The position numbers were made by a program, and so were the translations under genes. A stretch of 64,000 nucleotides of DNA from NCBI RefSeq assembly GCF_001668625.1, contig NZ_LZLJ01000083.1, positions 1 to 64,000 on the forward strand. Direction: 5' to 3'. Of this stretch, positions 48,014-55,594 are shown one piece after another (positions within the stretch are counted from its first letter, which is position 1; every line of letters starts with the position of its first letter). The notes beneath the pieces are model-generated. The model did not search any database, was not told the DNA's origin, and was given only the letters and a program-made list of their open reading frames with translations. This DNA is from Mycobacterium sp. 1274756.6 (GTDB lineage Bacteria > Actinomycetota > Actinomycetes > Mycobacteriales > Mycobacteriaceae).

Positions 48014-49624
48014 TCACTGCACGTTCAACGCCGCCTCCTCCAGGTCCAGCCCGTGCAGCAGGGCCCGCAGCACCTGGTCGTCGAGGTGGCCGGCGTCGCG
48101 TTCGGCGATGTAGGCGGCGCGTTCGGCGGCCAGCATCTCCAGGCGCAGTCGGCGGAACACCGCCGAGAGGCTCTCGTCGAGTTCGGCGTCGCTGGCCCCG
48201 CTGTGCCGACGCAACCGCTCCCGCGCCGCGTTGCGCCGGCGGGTGTTGAGGCTGCGCAGCACCTCCGCGGCCCGCTCGGTGGCTTCGGAGGGCTCCTCGG
48301 CGGCCAGCAGTTCGTCGAGGCGTTCCATCGCCGCGCGGGCCGCCTTGTCCTGCGCGGTGGCCGCCGCGATCGCATCGGTGCGGGCCTCGTCACCGGAGAC
48401 CCCCATCTTGCGGATCAGCCACGGCAGGGTCAGCCCGTGCAGCAGCAGGGTGCCCACCACGACCACGAACGTCAGGAACACCAGCTGCGCGCGGCCCGGG
48501 AACGAGGTGCCGGCCAGGGTGAGGGCGGGCACACCGAACGCCGCGGCCAGCGACACCACGCCGCGCATCCCGGCCCAGGCCAGCACCGCGACCTGCGCCG
48601 GGGTGGGGGAGGGGCCGCGTCGGCGCAGTCGGCCGGGCGCCACCTGCGGCAGGTAGGCGAACCCGGCCACCCACACGATCCGCACCGCCAGCACCGCGGC
48701 GAACACCGCCGCCGACGCACCGAGCAGCTCGGCGAAGGTGTCCCCGTGCAGGTTGGCGATCACGGTCGGCAACTGCAGCCCGATGAGCAGGAACGCGAAC
48801 GACTCCAGGATCAGTGTCAGCGCCCGCCACACCGCCTGGTCCTGCAGGCGGGTGGAGTAGTCGGCGCGGGTGAACCGCTGACCCAGGAGGAGGGCGGCCA
48901 CCACCACCGCCAGCACCCCGGACCCGTCGAGCATCTCGGCGACCAGGTAGATCAAAAACGGCGCGACCAGCCCGATCGCGCTCTCGGCCAGCGCGTCGGA
49001 GAGCCGCGCGCGCACCTGCACCAGCAGCAGCCCCAGCACGGCCCCGGTGGCCACCCCGCCGAGGGCGGCCAGCGCGAACGTCGCGAACCCGCCCGCGACG
49101 GTGACCGTCGCGCCGATCGCCGCACCCAGCGCCACCTTGTAGGCGGTCAGCGCGGTGGCGTCGTTGAGCAGGCTCTCCCCGGACAGCAGGGTCATGATGC
49201 GCCGCGGCAGCCCGAGCCGGCGCCCCACCGCGGTCGCCGACACGGCGTCCGGCGGGGCGACGATCGCGCCGAGGGTGAACGCGGCGGCCAGGGTGAGCTG
49301 CGGCACCACCTGGTAGGCGACCAGCCCCACGACCACGGTGGTGGCCAGCGGCAACCCGACCGCCAGCATCGAGATCGGCCGGATGTTGCGGCGCATGTTC
49401 AGATAGGAGCTCTCCAGCCCCGCCGACCACAGCAGCGGCGGCAGGATCACGAACAGCACCAGATCCGAGCCCATCGTCACGTCCGGGATCGCCGGGATCA
49501 TCCCGAGGACCAGGCCCACCACCACCAGGGCCAGCGGCGCGGAGACGGTGAAATGGCGGGCCACCGCGGCCACCAGGACGGCCGATCCGACCACCGCCAG
49601 CAGCAGAGCATCCACGTCGGCCAT
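48014..49624 (-). CDS. Na+(K+)/H+ antiporter, CPA1 (NhaP) type
   Basis: 536 residues. About 12 membrane helices occupy residues 1-400, including PPPLLWSAGL-like PPLLWSAGLESS (near 58), LGAIVAPPDAVSATAVGRR (near 110; the ion-site Asp) and SGESLLNDATALTA (near 140). The cytosolic tail (about 410-536) is highly charged and helical (AAATAQDKAARAAMERLDELL). It exchanges Na+ or K+ for protons in pH and ion balance. ATG 49624 is the first Met after the purT-divergent gap. Confidence 0.9.
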   Translation of the reverse strand: MADVDALLLAVVGSAVLVAAVARHFTVSAPLALVVVGLVLGMIPAIPDVTMGSDLVLFVILPPLLWSAGLESSYLNMRRNIRPISMLAVGLPLATTVVVGLVAYQVVPQLTLAAAFTLGAIVAPPDAVSATAVGRRLGLPRRIMTLLSGESLLNDATALTAYKVALGAAIGATVTVAGGFATFALAALGGVATGAVLGLLLVQVRARLSDALAESAIGLVAPFLIYLVAEMLDGSGVLAVVVAALLLGQRFTRADYSTRLQDQAVWRALTLILESFAFLLIGLQLPTVIANLHGDTFAELLGASAAVFAAVLAVRIVWVAGFAYLPQVAPGRLRRRGPSPTPAQVAVLAWAGMRGVVSLAAAFGVPALTLAGTSFPGRAQLVFLTFVVVVGTLLLHGLTLPWLIRKMGVSGDEARTDAIAAATAQDKAARAAMERLDELLAAEEPSEATERAAEVLRSLNTRRRNAARERLRRHSGASDAELDESLSAVFRRLRLEMLAAERAAYIAERDAGHLDDQVLRALLHGLDLEEAALNVQ

Positions 49625-49690
49625 CCCTCCGTTCCGGTGCGCCTTTATCCTGAAGCAACAAGCTGGCCGTGAACTGAAGGGGGTGGGTCC

Positions 49691-50833
49691 GTGACCGACA
49701 CCGATTCCGTGTCGGGGCGGAGCCGTCCCCGGGTGCTGCTGCTCGGTGCCGGCCAACTCGGCGCCGAGCTGGCCGTGGCGCTGCAGCGGCTGGGCGCGCA
49801 GGTGATCGTGGCCGAACCGGCCGCCGGGCCCGGCGTCGACGAGGTGGTGGCGCTGTCCGACACCGACGCGCTCTCCGCCGCGATCTCCGGGCTGCGCCCC
49901 GACGTGGTGGTGGCCGGCAGCGACGCGGTGGCGGTGGAGGCGCTGCGATTGGCCGGCCAGTCCGGCGCGGTGCAGGTGGTGCCGTCGGCGCGCAGCGTGC
50001 GGCTGGCCGCCGACCGCGAGGAGCTGCGCCACCTGGTCACCGAGGACATCGGTGTGCCCACCGTGCCGTTCTGGTTCGCCGGGTCGCCGCAGGAACTCGC
50101 CGAGGTCACCGAGGAGGCCGGGTATCCGCTGGTGGTCAGCCCGCTGGCGGCGGACAAACCCGGCGATGGCCAGTCGGTGCTGGTGCGCCCCGACGACATC
50201 GAACCGGCGTGGCGGCGCGCCATCGCCGCCGACGGGCACAGCGGACGGGTGCTCGCCGAGTCGGTGATCCAGACCGACTTCGAGATCACCCAGCTGGTGG
50301 TGGTCACCGACGAGGACGACGTGCAGTTCTGCGCCCCGATCGGGCACCGGCGCACCGCCGACGGCCGCGGGCTGGAGTGCTGGCAGCCGCAGCCGATGAG
50401 CACGATCGCGCTGGATTCGGCGCGGTCGGTCGCCGGGCGCGTCGTGCGCGCCCTCGGCGGGCGCGGCCTGTTCGCCGTCGACCTCGCGATCCGCGACGAC
50501 GAGGTGTTCTTCCGCGACGCCGGCGTCTTCCCGGCCGACACCGGGCTGGTCACGCTGCGCACCCAGCGGCTCTCCCAGTTCGAGCTGGCCGCCCGCGCCG
50601 TGTTGGGCCTGCCCGCCGACACCGTGCTGATCTCCCCGGGCGCGGCCCGGCTGCTCTACACCGAATTCGGTGCGGTGCCGGCCGCGGCGCTGTCCGAACC
50701 CGAAACCGATGTGCGGGTCTTCGGCCCGGGCTGCCGGTCGGCGGTGGCGCTGGCCACCGCCGGGGACGTCGACGCGGCGCTGGCGCGCGCGGTACACGCC
50801 GCCGACGCCCTCCCGGGGGTCGCCCAGCTGTGA
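49691..50833 (+). CDS. purT: formate-dependent GAR transformylase
   Basis: 380 residues of the ATP-grasp fold. The N-terminal domain begins RVLLLGAGQLGAELAVALQRLGAQV (near 15-40), and the ATP-grasp centre holds VVSPLAADKPGDGQSVLV (near 160-178) and ESVIQTDFEITQLVVVTDEDD (near 200). FAVDLAIRDDEVFFRDAGVFPADTGLVT gives the metal-binding Glu/Asp residues. It makes formyl-GAR from formate, GAR and ATP. The start is GTG 49691 with AAGGGGG before it. It overlaps the rhodanese fusion gene (GTGA 50830-50833). Confidence 0.93.
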   Translation: MTDTDSVSGRSRPRVLLLGAGQLGAELAVALQRLGAQVIVAEPAAGPGVDEVVALSDTDALSAAISGLRPDVVVAGSDAVAVEALRLAGQSGAVQVVPSARSVRLAADREELRHLVTEDIGVPTVPFWFAGSPQELAEVTEEAGYPLVVSPLAADKPGDGQSVLVRPDDIEPAWRRAIAADGHSGRVLAESVIQTDFEITQLVVVTDEDDVQFCAPIGHRRTADGRGLECWQPQPMSTIALDSARSVAGRVVRALGGRGLFAVDLAIRDDEVFFRDAGVFPADTGLVTLRTQRLSQFELAARAVLGLPADTVLISPGAARLLYTEFGAVPAAALSEPETDVRVFGPGCRSAVALATAGDVDAALARAVHAADALPGVAQL

Positions 50834-51687
50834 GCGAGGAACGTCAGGTCGGCGGCACCTCGCCGGTCCCGGTGTTGGCCGCGATCGCGGTGGTTGCGCT
50901 CGTACTGATCGGATTGGGGGTCACGGCGTTGCGGCGCGACGACGGCGACGCCCAGGACGTGGTGCGCGCGGCGATCGGGCAGAACGATGCGCTGCAGCGG
51001 GAGGACTTCGCCGCCTTCCGTGACTTCACCTGCTCTTCCGAGCAGGGCCGGGAGTCGGATTTCGTTGAGCGTCACCGCAAGACGCAGCGGGACCGCGGGG
51101 CGCGCTACGTCGGCAACGTGACCGAGGTCAGGGTGGACGGCGACCGGGCGACCGCGACCGTCCTCTACTACTTCCAGGACGATCCGGACGACAAGATCAC
51201 CGCTCCCACCAGCTTCGTTCGTGAGAACGGTAGGTGGAAGGCGTGTGCGCCGACCCTGGCCGGATATGCGACACTCACGCACGTGAGCTATGCCGGAGAT
51301 ATCACGCCGCGCGAGTCGTGGCAACTGCTCAACGACAACCCGGACGCGGTGCTCGTCGACGTGCGCACCGAGGCCGAGTGGCGGTTCGTCGGCGTGCCCG
51401 ACCTCTCCGGCATCGGCAAGGACGTGGTCTACATCCAGTGGGTGGACTCGGCGGGCAACCCCAACCCGAACTTCGCCCGGGAACTGACCGAGAAGGTCTC
51501 CGGCGGGCCGGTGGTGTTCCTGTGCCGCTCGGGTAACCGGTCGATCCCGGCCGCGACGACCGCCACCGAAGCCGGCCTCACCCCGGCCTACAACATGCTG
51601 GACGGGTTCGAGGGCGCGCCGGACGGCGACGGCCACCGCGGCGTTACCGGATGGAAGGCCGACGGGCTGCCCTGGACCCAGTCGTGA
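50830..51687 (+). CDS. membrane-anchored DUF4878-like domain fused to rhodanese (Rv0390-like)
   Basis: 285 residues from GTG 50830. Parts: short cytoplasmic start, membrane helix (about 13-33), DUF4878-like outer domain (about 40-145: DVVRAAIGQNDALQREDFAAF, ATVLYYFQDD, RWKACAPTL), then a rhodanese domain (about 152-285) with the active-site loop FLCRSGNRSIP and AEWRFVGVPDL. The rhodanese part matches the whole of Rv0390 as I remember it, whose start MSYAGDIT corresponds to an in-frame GTG at 51282 here. So one fused chain, or a longer and a shorter product from one frame. It could transfer sulfur, consistent with metZ following. Confidence 0.75.
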   Translation: MSEERQVGGTSPVPVLAAIAVVALVLIGLGVTALRRDDGDAQDVVRAAIGQNDALQREDFAAFRDFTCSSEQGRESDFVERHRKTQRDRGARYVGNVTEVRVDGDRATATVLYYFQDDPDDKITAPTSFVRENGRWKACAPTLAGYATLTHVSYAGDITPRESWQLLNDNPDAVLVDVRTEAEWRFVGVPDLSGIGKDVVYIQWVDSAGNPNPNFARELTEKVSGGPVVFLCRSGNRSIPAATTATEAGLTPAYNMLDGFEGAPDGDGHRGVTGWKADGLPWTQS

Positions 51688-52916
51688 GCCAGGAGCCGCA
51701 ACCGGCGTCCGTGCGGCGTCCCCGGCCGCTGCCCGACGGTGTCGGCCCGGCCACCATCGGGGTGCGCGGCGGCATCCTGCGCTCGCAGTTCGACGAGACC
51801 GCCGAGGCGCTGTTCCTCAGCTCCGGCTACGTCTACTCCTCGGCGGCCGCGGCGGAGGCGGCCTTCACCGGGGAGGTCGACCGGTACGTCTATTCGCGCT
51901 ACGGCAACCCGACCATCTCGATGTTCGAGGAGCGGCTGCGGCTGATCGAAGGGGCGGAGGCGGCGTTCGCCACCGCCAGCGGGATGGCCGCGGTGTTCAC
52001 CGCGCTCGGCGCGCTGCTGGGCGCCGGTGACCGGCTGGTGGCGTCGCGCAGCCTGTTCGGCTCCTGCTATGTGGTGTGCGCCGAGATCCTGCCGCGCTGG
52101 GGGGTGGAGACCGTCTTCGTCGACGGCGACGACCTCACCCAGTGGCAGCAGGCGCTGTCGGTGCCCACCCAGGCGGTGTTCTTCGAAACCCCGTCCAACC
52201 CGATGCAGTCCCTGGTGGACATCGCCGCGGTCACCGAGTTGGCGCACGCCGCGGGCGCGAAAGTGGTGCTGGACAACGTTTTCGCCACCCCGCTGCTGCA
52301 GCAGGCGCTGCCGCTGGGGGTGGATGTGGTGGTGTACTCGGGCACCAAACACATCGACGGGCAGGGCCGGGTGCTCGGCGGGGCGATCCTGGGCAGCGCG
52401 GACTACATCACCGGGCCGGTGAAAACGCTGATGCGCCACACCGGTCCGGCGATGAGCGCGTTCAACGCCTGGCTGCTGCTCAAGGGCCTGGAGACGATGG
52501 CGGTGCGGGTGGATCACGCCAACGCGGCGGCGCTGCGCATCGCGGAGTTCCTCGAGGGCCACGAGCGCATCGCCTGGGTGCGCTACCCGTTTTTGGATTC
52601 CCACCCGCAGCAGGCGCTGGCGCGCAGGCAGATGACCGGTGGCGGCACGGTGATCACGTTCGCCCTCAACGCCGCGGCCGACGCCGGCAAACAGCGGGCC
52701 TTCGAACTGCTCGACGGGCTGCGGCTGATCGACATCTCCAACAACCTCGGCGACGTCAAGACGCTGATCACCCACCCGGCGACCACCACGCACCGCGCGA
52801 TGGGGCCGGAGGGCCGGGCGGCGATCGGCCTGGGCGACGAGGTGGTGCGCATTTCGGTGGGTCTGGAGGAGGTCGACGACCTCATCGCCGATCTGGACCA
52901 GGCGCTGGGCAGATAA
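51684..52916 (+). CDS. metZ: O-succinylhomoserine sulfhydrylase
   Basis: 410 residues from GTG 51684, overlapping the rhodanese stop (GTGA). It is a PLP gamma-family enzyme: YSRYGNPTISMFEERL near 64-79, ATASGMAAVFTALGAL near 93, LDNVFATPLLQQAL near 195 and the PLP Lys in VVYSGTKHIDGQGRVLGG (near 218). It uses sulfide and O-succinylhomoserine to make homocysteine in direct sulfhydrylation. Its coupling to a rhodanese and purT suggests shared regulation of sulfur supply. Confidence 0.93.
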   Translation: MSQEPQPASVRRPRPLPDGVGPATIGVRGGILRSQFDETAEALFLSSGYVYSSAAAAEAAFTGEVDRYVYSRYGNPTISMFEERLRLIEGAEAAFATASGMAAVFTALGALLGAGDRLVASRSLFGSCYVVCAEILPRWGVETVFVDGDDLTQWQQALSVPTQAVFFETPSNPMQSLVDIAAVTELAHAAGAKVVLDNVFATPLLQQALPLGVDVVVYSGTKHIDGQGRVLGGAILGSADYITGPVKTLMRHTGPAMSAFNAWLLLKGLETMAVRVDHANAAALRIAEFLEGHERIAWVRYPFLDSHPQQALARRQMTGGGTVITFALNAAADAGKQRAFELLDGLRLIDISNNLGDVKTLITHPATTTHRAMGPEGRAAIGLGDEVVRISVGLEEVDDLIADLDQALGR

Positions 52917-52978
52917 CGATTCGTTCTCGGCGCGGCGCGACACGGCTCACCGTCGCGGCCCGGCCGCCGGGGCCACAC

Positions 52979-52984
52979 TACGGT
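52979..52984 (+). promoter_or_regulatory. -10 element of a leaderless promoter (GH5 gene)
   Basis: TACGGT, 7 bases, then GTG at 52992. This decides the start between two in-frame GTG codons. Confidence 0.45.
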
Positions 52985-52991
52985 GGGTGGT

Positions 52992-54119
52992 GTGGACCGT
53001 CGTACTGCGCTGAAGCTGCCGTTGGCCTTGTCGGCCGGCGTTATGCTGGCCCGGATGCCCAGCGCGAGTGCGGCCCCGGGCCGCTGGTCGGCCCAGCAGG
53101 CCAACAACTGGTACCGCGGGCAGGGCTGGCTGATCGGGTCCAACTATCTGCCGGCCACCAGCATCAACCAGCTGGAGATGTTCCAGCCCGCCACGTTCGA
53201 CCTCCAGCGCATCAACACCGAGCTGGGCTGGGCGCGGCAGTGCGGGTTCAACACCATGCGGGTGTTCCTGCACGATCAGCTGTGGGCGGCGGATCGGCGC
53301 GGCTTCTCCAACCGGCTGTCGCAGTTCGTCGGGGTGGCGGCGCGGAACCGGATCAAGCCGATGTTCGTGTTCTTCGACTCCTGCTGGGACCCGCACCCCA
53401 AGGCCGGCCAGCAGCCGGCGCCGCGGCGCGGCATCCACAACTCGGGGTGGGCGCAGAGCCCGGGCGCCGACCGCATCGACGACACGGCCTACCGCCGCGT
53501 GCTGCAGGAGTACGTGACCTCGGTGATGACCCAGTTCCGCAACGACGACCGGGTGCTGGCCTGGGACGTGTGGAACGAGCCGGACAACATGGCCAAGCAG
53601 TACGCGTCGGTGGAGCGCTCCGACAAGCTCGACCGGGTGGCCGATCTGTTGCCGCAGGTGTTCTCCTGGGCGCGGGCGGTCAACCCGCGCCAGCCGATCA
53701 CCAGCGGGGTGTGGGACGGCTCCTGGGCGGATCCGTCCGGGCGCACCGAGATTCAGAACGTGCAGTTGACCAACTCCGACATCGTCACGTTTCACAGCTA
53801 CGACCACCCGACCGGGTTCAACAACCGCATCGACGAGTTGGCGCCGGAGGGGCGGCCGATCCTGTGCACCGAGTACATGGCGCGGCAGGAGGGCAGCACC
53901 GTGCAGGGGATCCTGCCGGTGGCCAAGCGCCGCAACGTCGGGGTCTACAACTGGGGTTTGGTCGCGGGCAAGAGCCAGACCTATTACCCGTGGGACTCCT
54001 GGGATAACCCCTACACCTCGATCCCCAAGATGTGGTTCCACGACCTGCTGCGCCCCGACGGCCGGCCCTACCAGAACGCCGAGATCCAGATGGTGCAGAA
54101 GCTCACCGGCCGCAGCTAG
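52992..54119 (+). CDS. exported GH5-type glycoside hydrolase
   Basis: 375 residues from GTG 52992. The N-terminus DRRTALKLPLALSAGVML with an AAPG-like exit after about residue 30 is a Tat-type signal peptide. The barrel contains FNTMRVFLHDQLW near 75-90, the acid/base Glu in LAWDVWNEPDN (near 190) and the nucleophile Glu in ILCTEYMARQ (near 290). It hydrolyses beta-glucan-like polymers, or host-derived or plant polysaccharides, outside the cell. The neighbours are convergent (SDR) and unrelated (metZ). Confidence 0.85.
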   Translation: MDRRTALKLPLALSAGVMLARMPSASAAPGRWSAQQANNWYRGQGWLIGSNYLPATSINQLEMFQPATFDLQRINTELGWARQCGFNTMRVFLHDQLWAADRRGFSNRLSQFVGVAARNRIKPMFVFFDSCWDPHPKAGQQPAPRRGIHNSGWAQSPGADRIDDTAYRRVLQEYVTSVMTQFRNDDRVLAWDVWNEPDNMAKQYASVERSDKLDRVADLLPQVFSWARAVNPRQPITSGVWDGSWADPSGRTEIQNVQLTNSDIVTFHSYDHPTGFNNRIDELAPEGRPILCTEYMARQEGSTVQGILPVAKRRNVGVYNWGLVAGKSQTYYPWDSWDNPYTSIPKMWFHDLLRPDGRPYQNAEIQMVQKLTGRS

Positions 54120-54146
54120 TCAGCTAGCTGCGGGCCGGGTTGGCGC

Positions 54147-55004
54147 TCAGTCGGCTTGTTCGCGCACGCCCTGGGCGTCCTGGGCGCGGTCCTCGTAGGC
54201 CTTGCGCGCGGTGGTGTCGTAGTCGAGGAAGATGCGGTCCAGCCCGAGGCGCTTGTTCATGCCCCGGCGGCCCCGCGGGCCCAGCAGCTGCGCCAGCGTG
54301 GCGGTGAACCGCAGCGGTGCCGGCACCGACGCCAGCGTCTTGGGCTTGTTGAGCAGTTTGACGATGGCCTTGGCGATGTCCTCGGGTTCGACCGGCTTGC
54401 TGGCCGCGGTGGTCTTCGTCCCGGAGATCAGGTCGGTGTTGGTGAACGGCGGCATGACCGCGCTGACCTGCACGCCGTGCTCGACGACCTCGTCGGCGAG
54501 GGCGACCGTCAAGCCGATCACGGCCGCCTTGGTGGCGGTGTAGGTGACCTGCCCGGGCAGCGGGATCAAGCCGATCAGCGACGCGATGTTGATGACATGC
54601 CCGCTGCGGCGCGCGATCATCTCCGGCAGCACCAGCTGGCAGCCGGTGAGCACGCCGTAGACGTTGACCTCGACCGAGGAGCGCATCGATTTCTGCGACT
54701 GCTCGAGGAAGGGGCCGACCGGCATCACGCCGGCATTGTTGATCAGCACGTCGATGCGGCCGCCGCCGTCGGCGCGGGCCTTGTCGAGGAACAGCGCGAA
54801 CGACTCGCGGTCGGTGACGTCGAGGGGATGCCCGGAGACCGGGCCGAGGGCGCTGAGCGCGGACACCGAGGACTCCAGCACGTCGATGTCGCGGTCCCCG
54901 ATGACCACCCGCGCGCCCTTGCCGAGCAGGGTCTTGGCGGTGGCCAGCCCGATGCCCCGGGCGGCCCCGGTGATGACGATGGTCTTACCGGCGATGTTGT
55001 CCAT
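54147..55004 (-). CDS. short-chain dehydrogenase/reductase
   Basis: 285 residues from ATG 55004. TGAARGIGLATAK near 12-24, DVLINNAGVMP near 90, INIASLIGL near 143 and the catalytic pair in YTATKAAVIG (near 158) are complete. The C-terminal extension of about 50 residues (basic; LGPRGRRGMNKRLGL) is typical of mycobacterial SDRs that meet lipid substrates. The unit is monocistronic on the minus strand, 57 bases before the lipoprotein gene. Substrate unknown. Confidence 0.9.
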   Translation of the reverse strand: MDNIAGKTIVITGAARGIGLATAKTLLGKGARVVIGDRDIDVLESSVSALSALGPVSGHPLDVTDRESFALFLDKARADGGGRIDVLINNAGVMPVGPFLEQSQKSMRSSVEVNVYGVLTGCQLVLPEMIARRSGHVINIASLIGLIPLPGQVTYTATKAAVIGLTVALADEVVEHGVQVSAVMPPFTNTDLISGTKTTAASKPVEPEDIAKAIVKLLNKPKTLASVPAPLRFTATLAQLLGPRGRRGMNKRLGLDRIFLDYDTTARKAYEDRAQDAQGVREQAD

Positions 55005-55060
55005 GACAGCGGACTTTACACCTGTCAAATGTGACGGCGGCGACAGCGTCGCGTCCCGGG

Positions 55061-55594
55061 CTACAGGCTCCAGAGGCCGACGTCGATCGAGATGCCCGAC
55101 GACGGGCTGTACTTGACCTTCGCCGGGCTCACCCCGACCGGAAGCGCGAACGACACACACCCGGTCGCCGCCTCCTGCGGGGCGAGGACGAACTGCCCGT
55201 ACAGGAAGTTCTTGCACTGGCTGACGGCGGCCAGCGCCGACGGGTAGTCCTGCTCGTCGGAGCCGATCAGCGAGACGTCGTTGTTGGCGTCGCCGGTGAT
55301 GGTCAGCGCACCGATGTTCTTGACCGTCAACTCCACCGCGACGTAGTTCTTGTCGGACTCTCGGCCGTAGGGCACCGTGGCCGGGTTGATCACCTGCAGC
55401 ACGGTGACCGCGATCCGGCTGTCCCCGATCCGGTCGAGTTCGAGGGTGTCGCCGAGGTAGGCGGGTGGGCGCGGCGGCGGCGTCGGCAGGCTCGGTGAGA
55501 ACACCGGGGGCCGTTCGTCGCCGCTGGAGACCTCGGCGCAGCCGGCGGCCAGCACCGTCAGCGCCGCCAGCATCACCGCCAGGGCGCGGTTCAC
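55061..55594 (-). CDS. lipoprotein with DUF4352-like domain, coupled to mmpL
   Basis: 177 residues from GTG 55594, which overlaps the mmpL stop (GTGA 55591-55594). Lipobox TVLAAGC (Cys near 19) is followed by a Pro-rich linker (PSLPTPPPRPP). Then comes a beta-sandwich of the DUF4352 type: GDSRIAVTVLQVINPATVPYG, YVAVELTVKNIGALTI and GCVSFALPVGVSPAKV. A pair of Cys (CKNFLYGQF, TGCVSF) may form a disulfide. It sits outside the membrane, and the coupling to mmpL suggests a part of that transporter system. Confidence 0.8.
   Translation of the reverse strand: MNRALAVMLAALTVLAAGCAEVSSGDERPPVFSPSLPTPPPRPPAYLGDTLELDRIGDSRIAVTVLQVINPATVPYGRESDKNYVAVELTVKNIGALTITGDANNDVSLIGSDEQDYPSALAAVSQCKNFLYGQFVLAPQEAATGCVSFALPVGVSPAKVKYSPSSGISIDVGLWSL

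Noticed and set aside
55005..55040. TTTACACCTGTCAAA-like partial inverted repeat before the SDR gene as an operator
   Set aside because: Only the outer three bases pair; not strong enough to claim a site.
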